Shown here one piece after another: positions 1-7,584 of a stretch of 7,584 bases of DNA. The notes below the pieces were generated by a model. It saw nothing but the letters and a program-made list of their open reading frames with translations. It was not told where the DNA came from and did not search any database. Both the position numbers and the translations under genes were made by a program. The stretch is from a candidate division WWE3 bacterium RIFOXYC2_FULL_42_13 (GTDB lineage Bacteria; Patescibacteriota; WWE3; UBA101185; UBA10185): assembly GCA_001773255.1 (NCBI GenBank), contig MEWF01000009.1:1729-9312 (forward strand), read 5' to 3'. How positions within the stretch are numbered: the first letter of the stretch is position 1; each line of letters opens with the position of its first letter.

Positions 1-319
1 TCGTAAATAGGTCGAATGTTTTCCTTATAATGTCTCCGTACAAACCGGTGTTAGAAGACAAAAAAACCAAAGCGGTTCTGCCGTTGGTATTAAGGATCTC
101 CTGTTTATTCCCCTTTTTGACATTCTTTTTAAAAACTTTGTAGGAAAAGGCTATATATGCGAAGGCTTCATTGAGTCCCTGCATAAATTCGCGTCTCTTA
201 AGAACAGATTTCTTAACCTTCCTCATCCTCAAAGCGGAAATTTCCTCATACGCCTCGACCATAGTTAAGAATTCCTCGAGCGAAATTAATTCTTCTTTAA
301 GTTCTTTTATACGTTTCAT
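1..319 (-). CDS. atpG: F-type ATPase gamma subunit (N-terminal part, cut by window edge)
   Basis: I read this gene directly from the minus strand. ATG at 319-317 opens a frame of 106 codons that stays open to position 1, so only about the first third of a normal gamma subunit (near 290 aa) is seen. Gamma forms the central shaft that rotates inside the alpha/beta hexamer. The N-terminus is a basic amphipathic helix (MKRIKELKEELISLEEF, then a Met- and Ala-containing stretch), as expected for the first coiled-coil helix. Residues 83-96 (ALVFLSSNTGLYGD) match the family's hydrophobic strand plus 'S-D-x-GLCGG' turn, with Asn for Asp and Tyr for Cys. The start lies 2 nt after the alpha stop (TAA-CT-ATG) without a Shine-Dalgarno motif, which suggests translational coupling. 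Position directly after alpha is the canonical atpA-atpG order. The assignment is fairly firm; sequence conservation is low. Confidence 0.85.
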   Translation of the reverse strand, partial: MKRIKELKEELISLEEFLTMVEAYEEISALRMRKVKKSVLKRREFMQGLNEAFAYIAFSYKVFKKNVKKGNKQEILNTNGRTALVFLSSNTGLYGDIIRKTFDLFT

Positions 320-321
320 AG

Positions 322-1827
322 TTAAATTACGGCTTTGTCTAATATAGCAAGAATATCCTTGTACTTGGCACTCACCTTCCCCAATAGCTGATTAAAATCT
401 GAGCATGAATTTATTATTTCGTCCATGCTAATTCTGAAATTCTCGTCCTTGTCATATAATTTCTGCGCTTGTGTGATGTAGAATTTTATCTTACCTTCAG
501 ATTCTTCTTTCAAAATCCCAGTCCAAATAAGGGTAAATAGTATGATTTGTACATTAATAGATAGTATTTCTTCCAAAGCTTGATCAAAAAAGAAGTTGAT
601 GTTGTCTCCCATTTCAAGTGTGGATTTGATACCTTCGTTTATTTCCGCGCCAAAATGGATGAATCTTTCCGTCTTACTATGAAGTACCATGAAGCTGGAC
701 AACTCTCTGTTTATACCCCACCTTACCTTACTCTGTGTCTGACGTCCTACCCTCGTAACGGAAAGGAAATAGTTGATAGCGGGACGTTTACCTGCCTTAT
801 AAAGGTCCTGATCAAAAAAGATGTGACCGTCAGTAATTGACATCAAGTTTGTCTGAATATATCCGGATATGTCACCACCGATTGTTTCGCACACAGGGAG
901 ACAAGTGATTGCCGCAGTTTTTCCGTCGGCCAATTTGTAATTCCCGGCCCTCTCTAGCAAACGGGCGTGCGCGTAAAATACATCTCCGGGATACGAATCT
1001 CTACCCGGAAATTTTTTTGAAATCAGCGACATTTCTCTATAGTATTTTGCGTGGTTTGTGAGATCATCAAGTATTAACAGAACATCTCTGCCTTTTGAGC
1101 AAAAATATTCAGCGATTGTCATAGCTGTATAGGGAGCTATGTATATCTCGGCAATAGGGTCCGAGGAACTTGCTCCAACAATTACGCTATTGCGTGAAAT
1201 ACCGTGACCCCACAAGAACATCTCTACTTCTTTTATAGAGTGTTTCTTCTTGCCTATGCCGGCGTAGATGCAAACAGCACCCTTCTTTGCCTGGGAAAGC
1301 ATGGCCTGCATAACAAAAGTCGTTTTGCCTATATTTCTGTCGCCTATAACCAGTTCCCTTTGACCTTTTCCTAGTGGAATAAGAAAATCGACCATGGAAA
1401 GACCTGTTTCCAAGGGTTCGCGTACTCTTTCTCTTATATCTATCCCAGGGGGCGGTATATCAATTCCTCTTTTTTCGATCAATCCGGGAGTTACGACCCC
1501 ATCTTTTAGTGAAAAACCTAGAGGATCTATGACACTGCCTAACAAAGACTCACCCACCCCAATTTCCAGCGGTCTACCCGTCCGGCAAACCTTTGTTCCG
1601 ACCAACATCATCTCATTAGTAAACAAGAGCACTTCAGCAAAGTCTCCCGCCAAAGCCATTACCACACCCATGTACCCGTTCTCGGAGTAAACAACTTCCC
1701 ACACACCGACCCCGGGAATACCTGAAACGTGTGCAATGGGGTGCTGAACTTTTTCGATGAAACCAACCTCGCCCGTTTGTTCCAGGTACTGACTAAATTT
1801 TTGTCTGCTTTCTTCCTGATTTATCAT
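322..1827 (-). CDS. atpA: F-type ATPase alpha subunit (divergent)
   Basis: Alpha is the non-catalytic nucleotide-binding subunit of the F1 hexamer, on the cytoplasmic face. From ATG at 1827 it has 501 aa, the usual length. In order it shows an N-terminal beta-barrel region (about 20-90), Walker A GDRNIGKTT (162-170; family norm GDRQTGKTA), Walker B hydrophobics ending in D254-D255, the PGRDSYPGDVF block (274-284), SITDG (330-334) and the arginine-finger motif SVTRVG with R359. The C-terminal helical region is poorly conserved. Unusual replacements include Asn-Ile for the Gln-Thr of the P-loop, YIQTN for YIPTN, and TRVGRQTQ for the usual SRVGGAAQ. An in-frame GTG at 1851 would add 8 residues (509 aa) and overlap delta. 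I prefer the ATG because MINQEESRQKF fits alpha N-termini and lies 1 nt after the delta stop (TGA-A-ATG). No Shine-Dalgarno is visible, so translational coupling to delta is likely. Confidence 0.95.
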   Translation of the reverse strand: MINQEESRQKFSQYLEQTGEVGFIEKVQHPIAHVSGIPGVGVWEVVYSENGYMGVVMALAGDFAEVLLFTNEMMLVGTKVCRTGRPLEIGVGESLLGSVIDPLGFSLKDGVVTPGLIEKRGIDIPPPGIDIRERVREPLETGLSMVDFLIPLGKGQRELVIGDRNIGKTTFVMQAMLSQAKKGAVCIYAGIGKKKHSIKEVEMFLWGHGISRNSVIVGASSSDPIAEIYIAPYTAMTIAEYFCSKGRDVLLILDDLTNHAKYYREMSLISKKFPGRDSYPGDVFYAHARLLERAGNYKLADGKTAAITCLPVCETIGGDISGYIQTNLMSITDGHIFFDQDLYKAGKRPAINYFLSVTRVGRQTQSKVRWGINRELSSFMVLHSKTERFIHFGAEINEGIKSTLEMGDNINFFFDQALEEILSINVQIILFTLIWTGILKEESEGKIKFYITQAQKLYDKDENFRISMDEIINSCSDFNQLLGKVSAKYKDILAILDKAVI

Positions 1828-1828
1828 T

Positions 1829-2299
1829 TCAAATATTAAAATTGAACCCACGCATTTTTTCTTTTATCAGGTCAAACATTGAAATATCTATAAAGTTCCC
1901 ATTGTGATAAAAACGTGCTCCGGTTCCTGCCTCGGGAACAACGGTGAATTCCAGTAAAAAGTTTTGGTATCCCAGTACACCAAAAATCTCGTGCAACCCG
2001 GATACAAAATCCTTAGAAGGTGCATATGACATTTCAACTCTCATCCTGTCAGACTGTTTTATAAGTTCCTGAGTTTCTTTTACAATCTCTCGGGCAGTTC
2101 CCGAATCTGTGGCATTCATTTGATCCGCCAACTCCTTGGAGTAATAAGATAGTTTCTCGAAGAGTCCCTTCATATCCGAACCTTGGGTGTACGTAGCGGA
2201 CTTTATCTCGTCCAACAGAAAGGACATTTCAGTTGCCCGAGGCACTGTCTGTAAAGAGCTCAGTATCAGGGCTTGAGTTTCGGGGGTTAGATAATTCAT
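1829..2299 (-). CDS. atpH: F-type ATPase delta subunit (divergent, short)
   Basis: 156 aa, somewhat shorter than the usual 175-185. Delta sits on top of F1 and connects it to the peripheral stalk b. The first 100 residues are predicted to be mostly helical and would not be recognised alone. The C-terminal part is more telling: a hydrophobic strand (EFTVVPEAG, 117-125) is followed by GARFYHNGNFIDIS (127-140). This lines up with the family's 'GG-x-hydrophobic-x-hydrophobic-G-x-x-(V/I)-(I/L)-D-x-S' ending, keeping D138 and S140. Position between b and alpha is the canonical atpH slot. The start ATG is 6 nt after the b stop and has no Shine-Dalgarno. The TGA stop lies 1 nt before the alpha ATG. 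The call rests mainly on gene order and the C-terminal motif, so remote homology needs a profile search. Confidence 0.75.
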   Translation of the reverse strand: MNYLTPETQALILSSLQTVPRATEMSFLLDEIKSATYTQGSDMKGLFEKLSYYSKELADQMNATDSGTAREIVKETQELIKQSDRMRVEMSYAPSKDFVSGLHEIFGVLGYQNFLLEFTVVPEAGTGARFYHNGNFIDISMFDLIKEKMRGFNFNI

Positions 2300-2305
2300 A
2301 TGTTG

Positions 2306-3052
2306 TCAATTTTTAACTGTAAACCCCTGCTTCATTAATTCTTCTTTAAGTGTGTCAAGAATAAACTTTTCGTGCGACGACTGATCTATTACCCTCCCTA
2401 GCACTTTATCCGAAACCTTTGCTATTATGTCAAATATCCTGGCGTTAATGTCCTCGGTTTTCTGAGCCTTGTACGCGTTGATTTCCTCTTCAATACGGGA
2501 ATACTCGTCTTCCAGTTTCTTTTCGATCTCTTTTTGCTTTTCGATGGTACCCTTTCTCACCGTATCGGTTATTTCCATTACCTCCGAGGTTAACTCCCTC
2601 TTCAGCATATCCGATGTCTCACCGATAACCTGCAGATTTTCCTGACGTTCCTTTTCCAGGGCATCTTTGTATGTTTTCACCAGCTCCTGACCCAGTCCCT
2701 CCAAAGTTGCGGTTTGTTTGTCATAAATGGCAGCGAATTTCCTATCCAAATCATCACGAGCTTCTTTACTTAAACTAGTTGCACTGTCTAATGACCGGTG
2801 AGCTTTAAGCTGGCTTTCTTCTAAAATTTTTAAGGATTTTAGACGCGCGGAATCCATTATTTTCATGGCTTCAGCATAGGCCTTATCTTTAATCTCCTTT
2901 TCCAAAAAGACTTCTCTCTCCTGCTTGTTGCGTTGGAGTATATACAAAAATACTAGAACTAGAATAAAAACGGTCAGAGAGGAAAAGGCAATAACAAAGT
3001 AAAAAACTCTTTCCGTAAAGAACTCGTTGGGCAGTAAGATTGCAAGATCCAT
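2306..3052 (-). CDS. atpF: F-type ATPase b subunit with extended stalk
   Basis: 248 aa, well above the usual 155-170 of bacterial b subunits. A short N-terminus is followed by one hydrophobic helix (about 15-39, from RVFYFV to FLYIL) that anchors it in the membrane. Then comes a very long charged helix (about 41-200) rich in Lys, Glu, Ala and Arg with heptad-like spacing, i.e. a peripheral-stalk coiled coil. The C-terminal segment (about 202-240, INARIFDIIAKVSDKVLGRV onwards) resembles the b region that contacts delta. In a rotary ATPase, b acts as the stator holding F1 against rotation. The additional 80 or so residues lie in the coiled coil. It starts 9 nt after the stop of the c-like gene and ends 6 nt before delta; no Shine-Dalgarno is visible. 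Identification is well supported by architecture plus position, although b sequences are generally weakly conserved. Confidence 0.88.
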   Translation of the reverse strand: MDLAILLPNEFFTERVFYFVIAFSSLTVFILVLVFLYILQRNKQEREVFLEKEIKDKAYAEAMKIMDSARLKSLKILEESQLKAHRSLDSATSLSKEARDDLDRKFAAIYDKQTATLEGLGQELVKTYKDALEKERQENLQVIGETSDMLKRELTSEVMEITDTVRKGTIEKQKEIEKKLEDEYSRIEEEINAYKAQKTEDINARIFDIIAKVSDKVLGRVIDQSSHEKFILDTLKEELMKQGFTVKN

Positions 3053-3061
3053 ACAGATAAT

Positions 3062-4792
<1,731 letters not shown>

Positions 4793-4821
4793 TTGACTGA
4801 GTAAAAAAAACCCTCTATTAT
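4793..4821 (+). promoter_or_regulatory. Sigma70-type promoter of the MerR/tail-fibre-like gene
   Basis: TTGACT (4793-4798) and TATTAT (4816-4821) are separated by 17 nt, close to the consensus. The predicted start is near 4828, giving a leader of roughly 48 nt before the ATG at 4876. The -10 hexamer and spacer length are the same as in the divergent ATPase-operon promoter. The spacer has an A8 tract (4803-4810). Confidence 0.75.
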
Positions 4822-4831
4822 TTGTAATAAC

Positions 4832-4865
4832 TTTACTATCTGTTGCAAGATAAGCAAATAGTAAA
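4832..4865 (+). promoter_or_regulatory. Bulged hairpin / inverted repeat in the mRNA leader
   Basis: TTTACTAT (4832-4839) pairs perfectly with ATAGTAAA (4858-4865). Immediately inside, TTGC (4843-4846) pairs with GCAA (4854-4857) after a 3-nt bulge (CTG) on the 5' side. The result is 12 bp around a 7-nt loop. It lies just after the predicted transcription start and ends 10 nt before the start codon, in a leader without a Shine-Dalgarno. It could act as RNA (translation or stability control) or as a DNA operator for the HTH protein encoded next to it. The arms are AT-rich, so functional significance is uncertain. Confidence 0.45.
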
Positions 4866-4875
4866 CCTTCCTGCC

Positions 4876-7584
4876 ATGGAAATAGCTGCCCAAGATAACA
4901 AAAAAAATTACTCAAATTTAGACTCAAACATTTTTCGTAGTGAAGGTTATGTTAAAGTATCCGAAGCCGCGAATTTATTAAACGTTTCATCCTCTACACT
5001 CCGAAGGTTCGAAGCGGAGGGTAAAATCTCATCAAGAAGACTGGATAATAATTATAGGGTATACGATGTATCCGAGGTCGCAAGATTCAAAAAAATACTG
5101 GACGAAGAAAAACAAGCACGCAAAAAATCATATGTTAACGTTAACGACACATCGACAGTTACTGTTCAAACTTTTTTTCAAAACAGGTCCTCGGTTAAAC
5201 CCTTCAAATTTACATGGCCAAAAATTAACGGCGTTCTACCTAACCTAAATAAAACACATAGTGATCTCCCTCAAAATTTTGCGCACAGTACAACTTTAAA
5301 AACAGCCCCCGGACTTTTTAAAACCGCAAAATTCGCCGTAGTGTCGTTCGCAGCGATACTACTTCTGGCGGGTCTATCCGAAAATGTAAGATTTACAGAT
5401 AATGGCGTAGAAATTCTTTCGTTTAGCATCGGCACCAAAAACGAAAGAAACGAAAAGGGTTACGAAATACGAGGGCTAACCCTTGGCTCAAAAGACAAAA
5501 TCACCAGCTACATCTACAACATAAATGTTCCTGCCAATTTTAGACGAAATGTGAATATAGATGAAACAATTAGGGTTACAGGGCTATCTTCATTACTAGG
5601 CGGCATAGAAACTCAAAACGCGGACGCAAACCTAGGAACCGGTACTCTTACAACAGGCAAGATAGATATGACAGACGAGGCATCTCTTAACAACCTCCTG
5701 GCCATAGACGATGTAACTGAAACTACCTTGGAGGAATTCCTGGACATCAAGGGTGATGTGGAAGGAACCGGCCTAAACGATGTCAAAGTAGTCGGTCTAG
5801 GCGGGATCGAGGTAGGTGATCTTGACACGGATGACGGCAACATCCTCATGATCGAAGACGGGAGCTGGGCGTCTTTACCCACTAGCAGCATCACCTCTCT
5901 CGGAACTATTACTACAGGTGTGTGGAACGGAACCACAATTGCTCCCGGCTACGGCGGTACGGGATTAACAACAGTACCTGCGGGAAGTATTTTAGTAGGC
6001 AGTTCAGGAAATACTATGACAGCTCTTACCATTGGTTCCCCTAATCAAATACTCATGGTGAGCGGTTCCGCACCTGTCTGGTCGGACTCCGATGCTTTTG
6101 TTTCTTCCTATGCGTGGATGCTTGCAGGCAACACAGGAACGGATGATACCACGGATTTTATAGGAACTGCCGACAGTGTAGGTCTTACAATTAGGACAAA
6201 TGATGTCGAACGTATATATATATCAGCCGACGGCAATGTAGGCATAGGGGGAACTGACCCGCAATTCGCACTGCATGTCGGAAACGGTAGTTCGACCGCA
6301 GCATGGATAACAGGACAGCAAGAAAGTGGCTACATAGAAGGCGACCTTGAGGTAGCGGGGACAATTTACGGTACGTTTGTCGGACCTATAACTACGGTCG
6401 GGTACCAACCTAATGGGGTATTTTATGCCGATAACACCGGAACAATGACGACCGATAACACCCTTCTTTCCTTTACCGAAACTACCGCCACATTGCTTGT
6501 GAATGGAACCTTGAATACTAATGCCTTAAAAGTAGGGGGCACGGCAGTTACGGCGAGTGCTACCGAACTTAATATTATGGATGGGGCCACACTCAGCACA
6601 ACGGAACTTAACTTGTTGACCGGACGCACAGGGACCCTAGTAGATTCAAACAACGTGTCAAACTATGCTATTACTTCCTTAATCGGGGGGTCGGGTCTTT
6701 TAGGCGGAACGGGACCGGGGGCAACAACTCTTCATGTCGGAGCGGGAAACGGAATATCCGTCGCGACGGACAGTATTGCAATAGACACCGCTACAACCGG
6801 CACAACCGCGGTGTCGTCGTCTAACTCAGGACTAGAAGCATCCTCAGACGGGCTAAGATTATTAGGGGGCTGCGGATCGAATCAGATACTTTCATGGGAT
6901 GCAATCGGACAGGTGTGGAAATGTGCATCTGTGTCAGGCATTGGCGGTATTACCGGAGCTGGTGCTGCGACACAAATAGCTTTCTGGGATAGTGCAAGTT
7001 CTCTTACAGGAAACAACAATTTATGGTGGAACAACGCAAGTGCGCGATTAGGGATTGGAACAAGTGCTCCTCTTTATAGTTTGGATGTGGCGGGGACTGC
7101 AAGGATAGGTTCTTTGTCTGCGGGATCAGGTAACGAGGTTGTGACACAAGCCTCAGGAGTACTTGAGAGCCGAACCATAGACTCAAGAGTATGGGGATCG
7201 ACCCTTGTTGACGGTACGTCTCTGACCTCAAATTATCTGGCCCGTATTTCAGATGCCAATTCCCTTGTTACGGGTATGGTTTATGACAACGGAACATTTG
7301 TTGGTATAGGAACAACAGCTAACTCAGGATACATACTAAATGTGGGAGGATCCGCCAATATCTCAACACTTTTTATCGCAGGTTCAGCCGTTACCGCCTC
7401 CGCAACGGAACTTAATATTCTGGATGGTGTTACCGCTACCACTTCGGAAATAAACATGCTTGCAGGACGTACCGGAACATTAATAGATACAAATAACATT
7501 GTATCTTATGCCGTAACCGCAATAACTGCAGGATCGGGACTGACGGGAGGAACAGGACCGGGGGCAACAACAATAAATATAGGG
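4876..7584 (+). CDS. MerR-type HTH, transmembrane, tail-fibre/adhesin-like surface protein (C-terminus beyond window)
   Basis: The frame from ATG 4876 is open for all 903 codons to the window edge, so the protein is larger. Residues 24-75 form a MerR-like winged HTH: SEAANLLNVSSSTLRRFEAEG (helix-turn-helix), then NNYRVYDVSEV in the wing position. A polar linker leads to one hydrophobic helix (about 152-167, FAVVSFAAILLLAGL) preceded by Lys, predicting N-in/C-out topology. The outside part is Gly/Thr/Ser/Asn-rich and almost Cys-free. It includes SLGTITTGVWNGTTIAPGYG (341-360), three 'GIG' modules (456, 726, 810) ending in hydrophobic-Asp/Asn/His-Val, and two TASATELNI repeats (559 and 840). 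Such modules are typical of phage tail fibres and large patescibacterial surface proteins, often ending in a self-cleaving chaperone domain that would lie outside this window. No Shine-Dalgarno; promoter and hairpin lie upstream. The ligand and the HTH target are unknown. Confidence 0.88.
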   Translation, partial: MEIAAQDNKKNYSNLDSNIFRSEGYVKVSEAANLLNVSSSTLRRFEAEGKISSRRLDNNYRVYDVSEVARFKKILDEEKQARKKSYVNVNDTSTVTVQTFFQNRSSVKPFKFTWPKINGVLPNLNKTHSDLPQNFAHSTTLKTAPGLFKTAKFAVVSFAAILLLAGLSENVRFTDNGVEILSFSIGTKNERNEKGYEIRGLTLGSKDKITSYIYNINVPANFRRNVNIDETIRVTGLSSLLGGIETQNADANLGTGTLTTGKIDMTDEASLNNLLAIDDVTETTLEEFLDIKGDVEGTGLNDVKVVGLGGIEVGDLDTDDGNILMIEDGSWASLPTSSITSLGTITTGVWNGTTIAPGYGGTGLTTVPAGSILVGSSGNTMTALTIGSPNQILMVSGSAPVWSDSDAFVSSYAWMLAGNTGTDDTTDFIGTADSVGLTIRTNDVERIYISADGNVGIGGTDPQFALHVGNGSSTAAWITGQQESGYIEGDLEVAGTIYGTFVGPITTVGYQPNGVFYADNTGTMTTDNTLLSFTETTATLLVNGTLNTNALKVGGTAVTASATELNIMDGATLSTTELNLLTGRTGTLVDSNNVSNYAITSLIGGSGLLGGTGPGATTLHVGAGNGISVATDSIAIDTATTGTTAVSSSNSGLEASSDGLRLLGGCGSNQILSWDAIGQVWKCASVSGIGGITGAGAATQIAFWDSASSLTGNNNLWWNNASARLGIGTSAPLYSLDVAGTARIGSLSAGSGNEVVTQASGVLESRTIDSRVWGSTLVDGTSLTSNYLARISDANSLVTGMVYDNGTFVGIGTTANSGYILNVGGSANISTLFIAGSAVTASATELNILDGVTATTSEINMLAGRTGTLIDTNNIVSYAVTAITAGSGLTGGTGPGATTINIG
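6538..6741 (+). repeat. Tail-fibre repeat unit, copy 1
   Basis: Residues 555-622 of the surface protein. The unit runs from G-x-AVTASATELNI through D-G, E-(L/I)-N, GRTGTL, D-x-NN to GGTGPGATT. It is 45 of 68 residues identical, without gaps, to copy 2 located 843 nt downstream. At DNA level the copies have mostly diverged, but they share the exact 17-mer GGACCGGGGGCAACAAC (6712-6728). Confidence 0.85.
7381..7584 (+). repeat. Tail-fibre repeat unit, copy 2 (reaches window edge)
   Basis: Residues 836-903, matching copy 1 in register (281-residue spacing). Substitutions are mainly conservative (Val/Ile, Leu/Met, Ser/Thr), as expected for an old duplication under structural constraint. The shared 17-mer is at 7555-7571. 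A 'GIG' module lies just before this copy (810-812), whereas in copy 1 the nearest preceding one is about 100 residues upstream (456-458), so spacing within the superrepeat varies. Confidence 0.85.

Noticed and set aside
5281..5400. Signal peptide rather than a membrane anchor in the surface protein
   Set aside because: The hydrophobic segment lies at residue 152 behind a DNA-binding domain, and no convincing cleavage motif follows; an N-in anchor fits better.
5613..7499. Several leftward open frames opposite the surface-protein gene
   Set aside because: They are antisense shadows of the repeat-rich Thr/Gly/Val coding sequence and have no promoter or start context.

Overview
The window looks like a chromosomal piece of an uncultured bacterium, most plausibly Patescibacteria (Candidate Phyla Radiation). 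The clues are a compact but very divergent F-type ATPase operon and a large surface protein built from phage-tail-fibre-like beta modules behind a MerR-type helix-turn-helix and a single membrane segment. None of the six gene starts examined has a recognisable Shine-Dalgarno sequence. TGA serves as an ordinary stop, so the TGA=Gly code of Gracilibacteria/Absconditabacteria does not apply. The phylum assignment is inference; no rRNA or other marker gene is present.

Minus strand, 3838 down to 1: an operon in the canonical F-ATPase order, here c-like, b, delta, alpha, gamma (gamma runs off the left edge). Gene gaps are 9, 6, 1 and 2 nt. The gene in the atpE slot is not a normal c subunit. It encodes a signal peptide, an exported beta-rich domain of about 130 residues, and then a two-helix hairpin with the c-type Arg-Asn-Pro loop. 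The hairpin has no acidic residue at the ion-binding position. No atpB (a subunit) or ordinary atpE lies upstream, because the operon promoter abuts the ATG of this first gene and predicts a leaderless mRNA. The b subunit is also unusually long (248 aa), and alpha and delta are divergent. Together these suggest either an F1-like ATPase whose membrane sector has been repurposed, or an ATP synthase whose a and c subunits are encoded elsewhere.

Middle, 3839-4875: a divergent intergenic region of about 1 kb with no convincing protein gene. It holds one strong sigma70-type promoter for each flanking gene, both with 17-nt spacers and the same TATTAT -10 box. It also holds an eight-G run in a possible stem and, in the leader of the rightward gene, a 12-bp bulged hairpin.

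Plus strand, 4876 to 7584 (open at the right edge): at least 903 codons of a membrane-tethered protein. A MerR-like DNA-binding domain (cytoplasmic) is followed by one transmembrane helix and a long exterior of tail-fibre/adhesin repeats, including two 68-residue copies 281 residues apart. The exported domain fused to the c-like hairpin resembles modules I associate with the same class of patescibacterial surface proteins. A functional link between the two divergent units is therefore conceivable but unproven.
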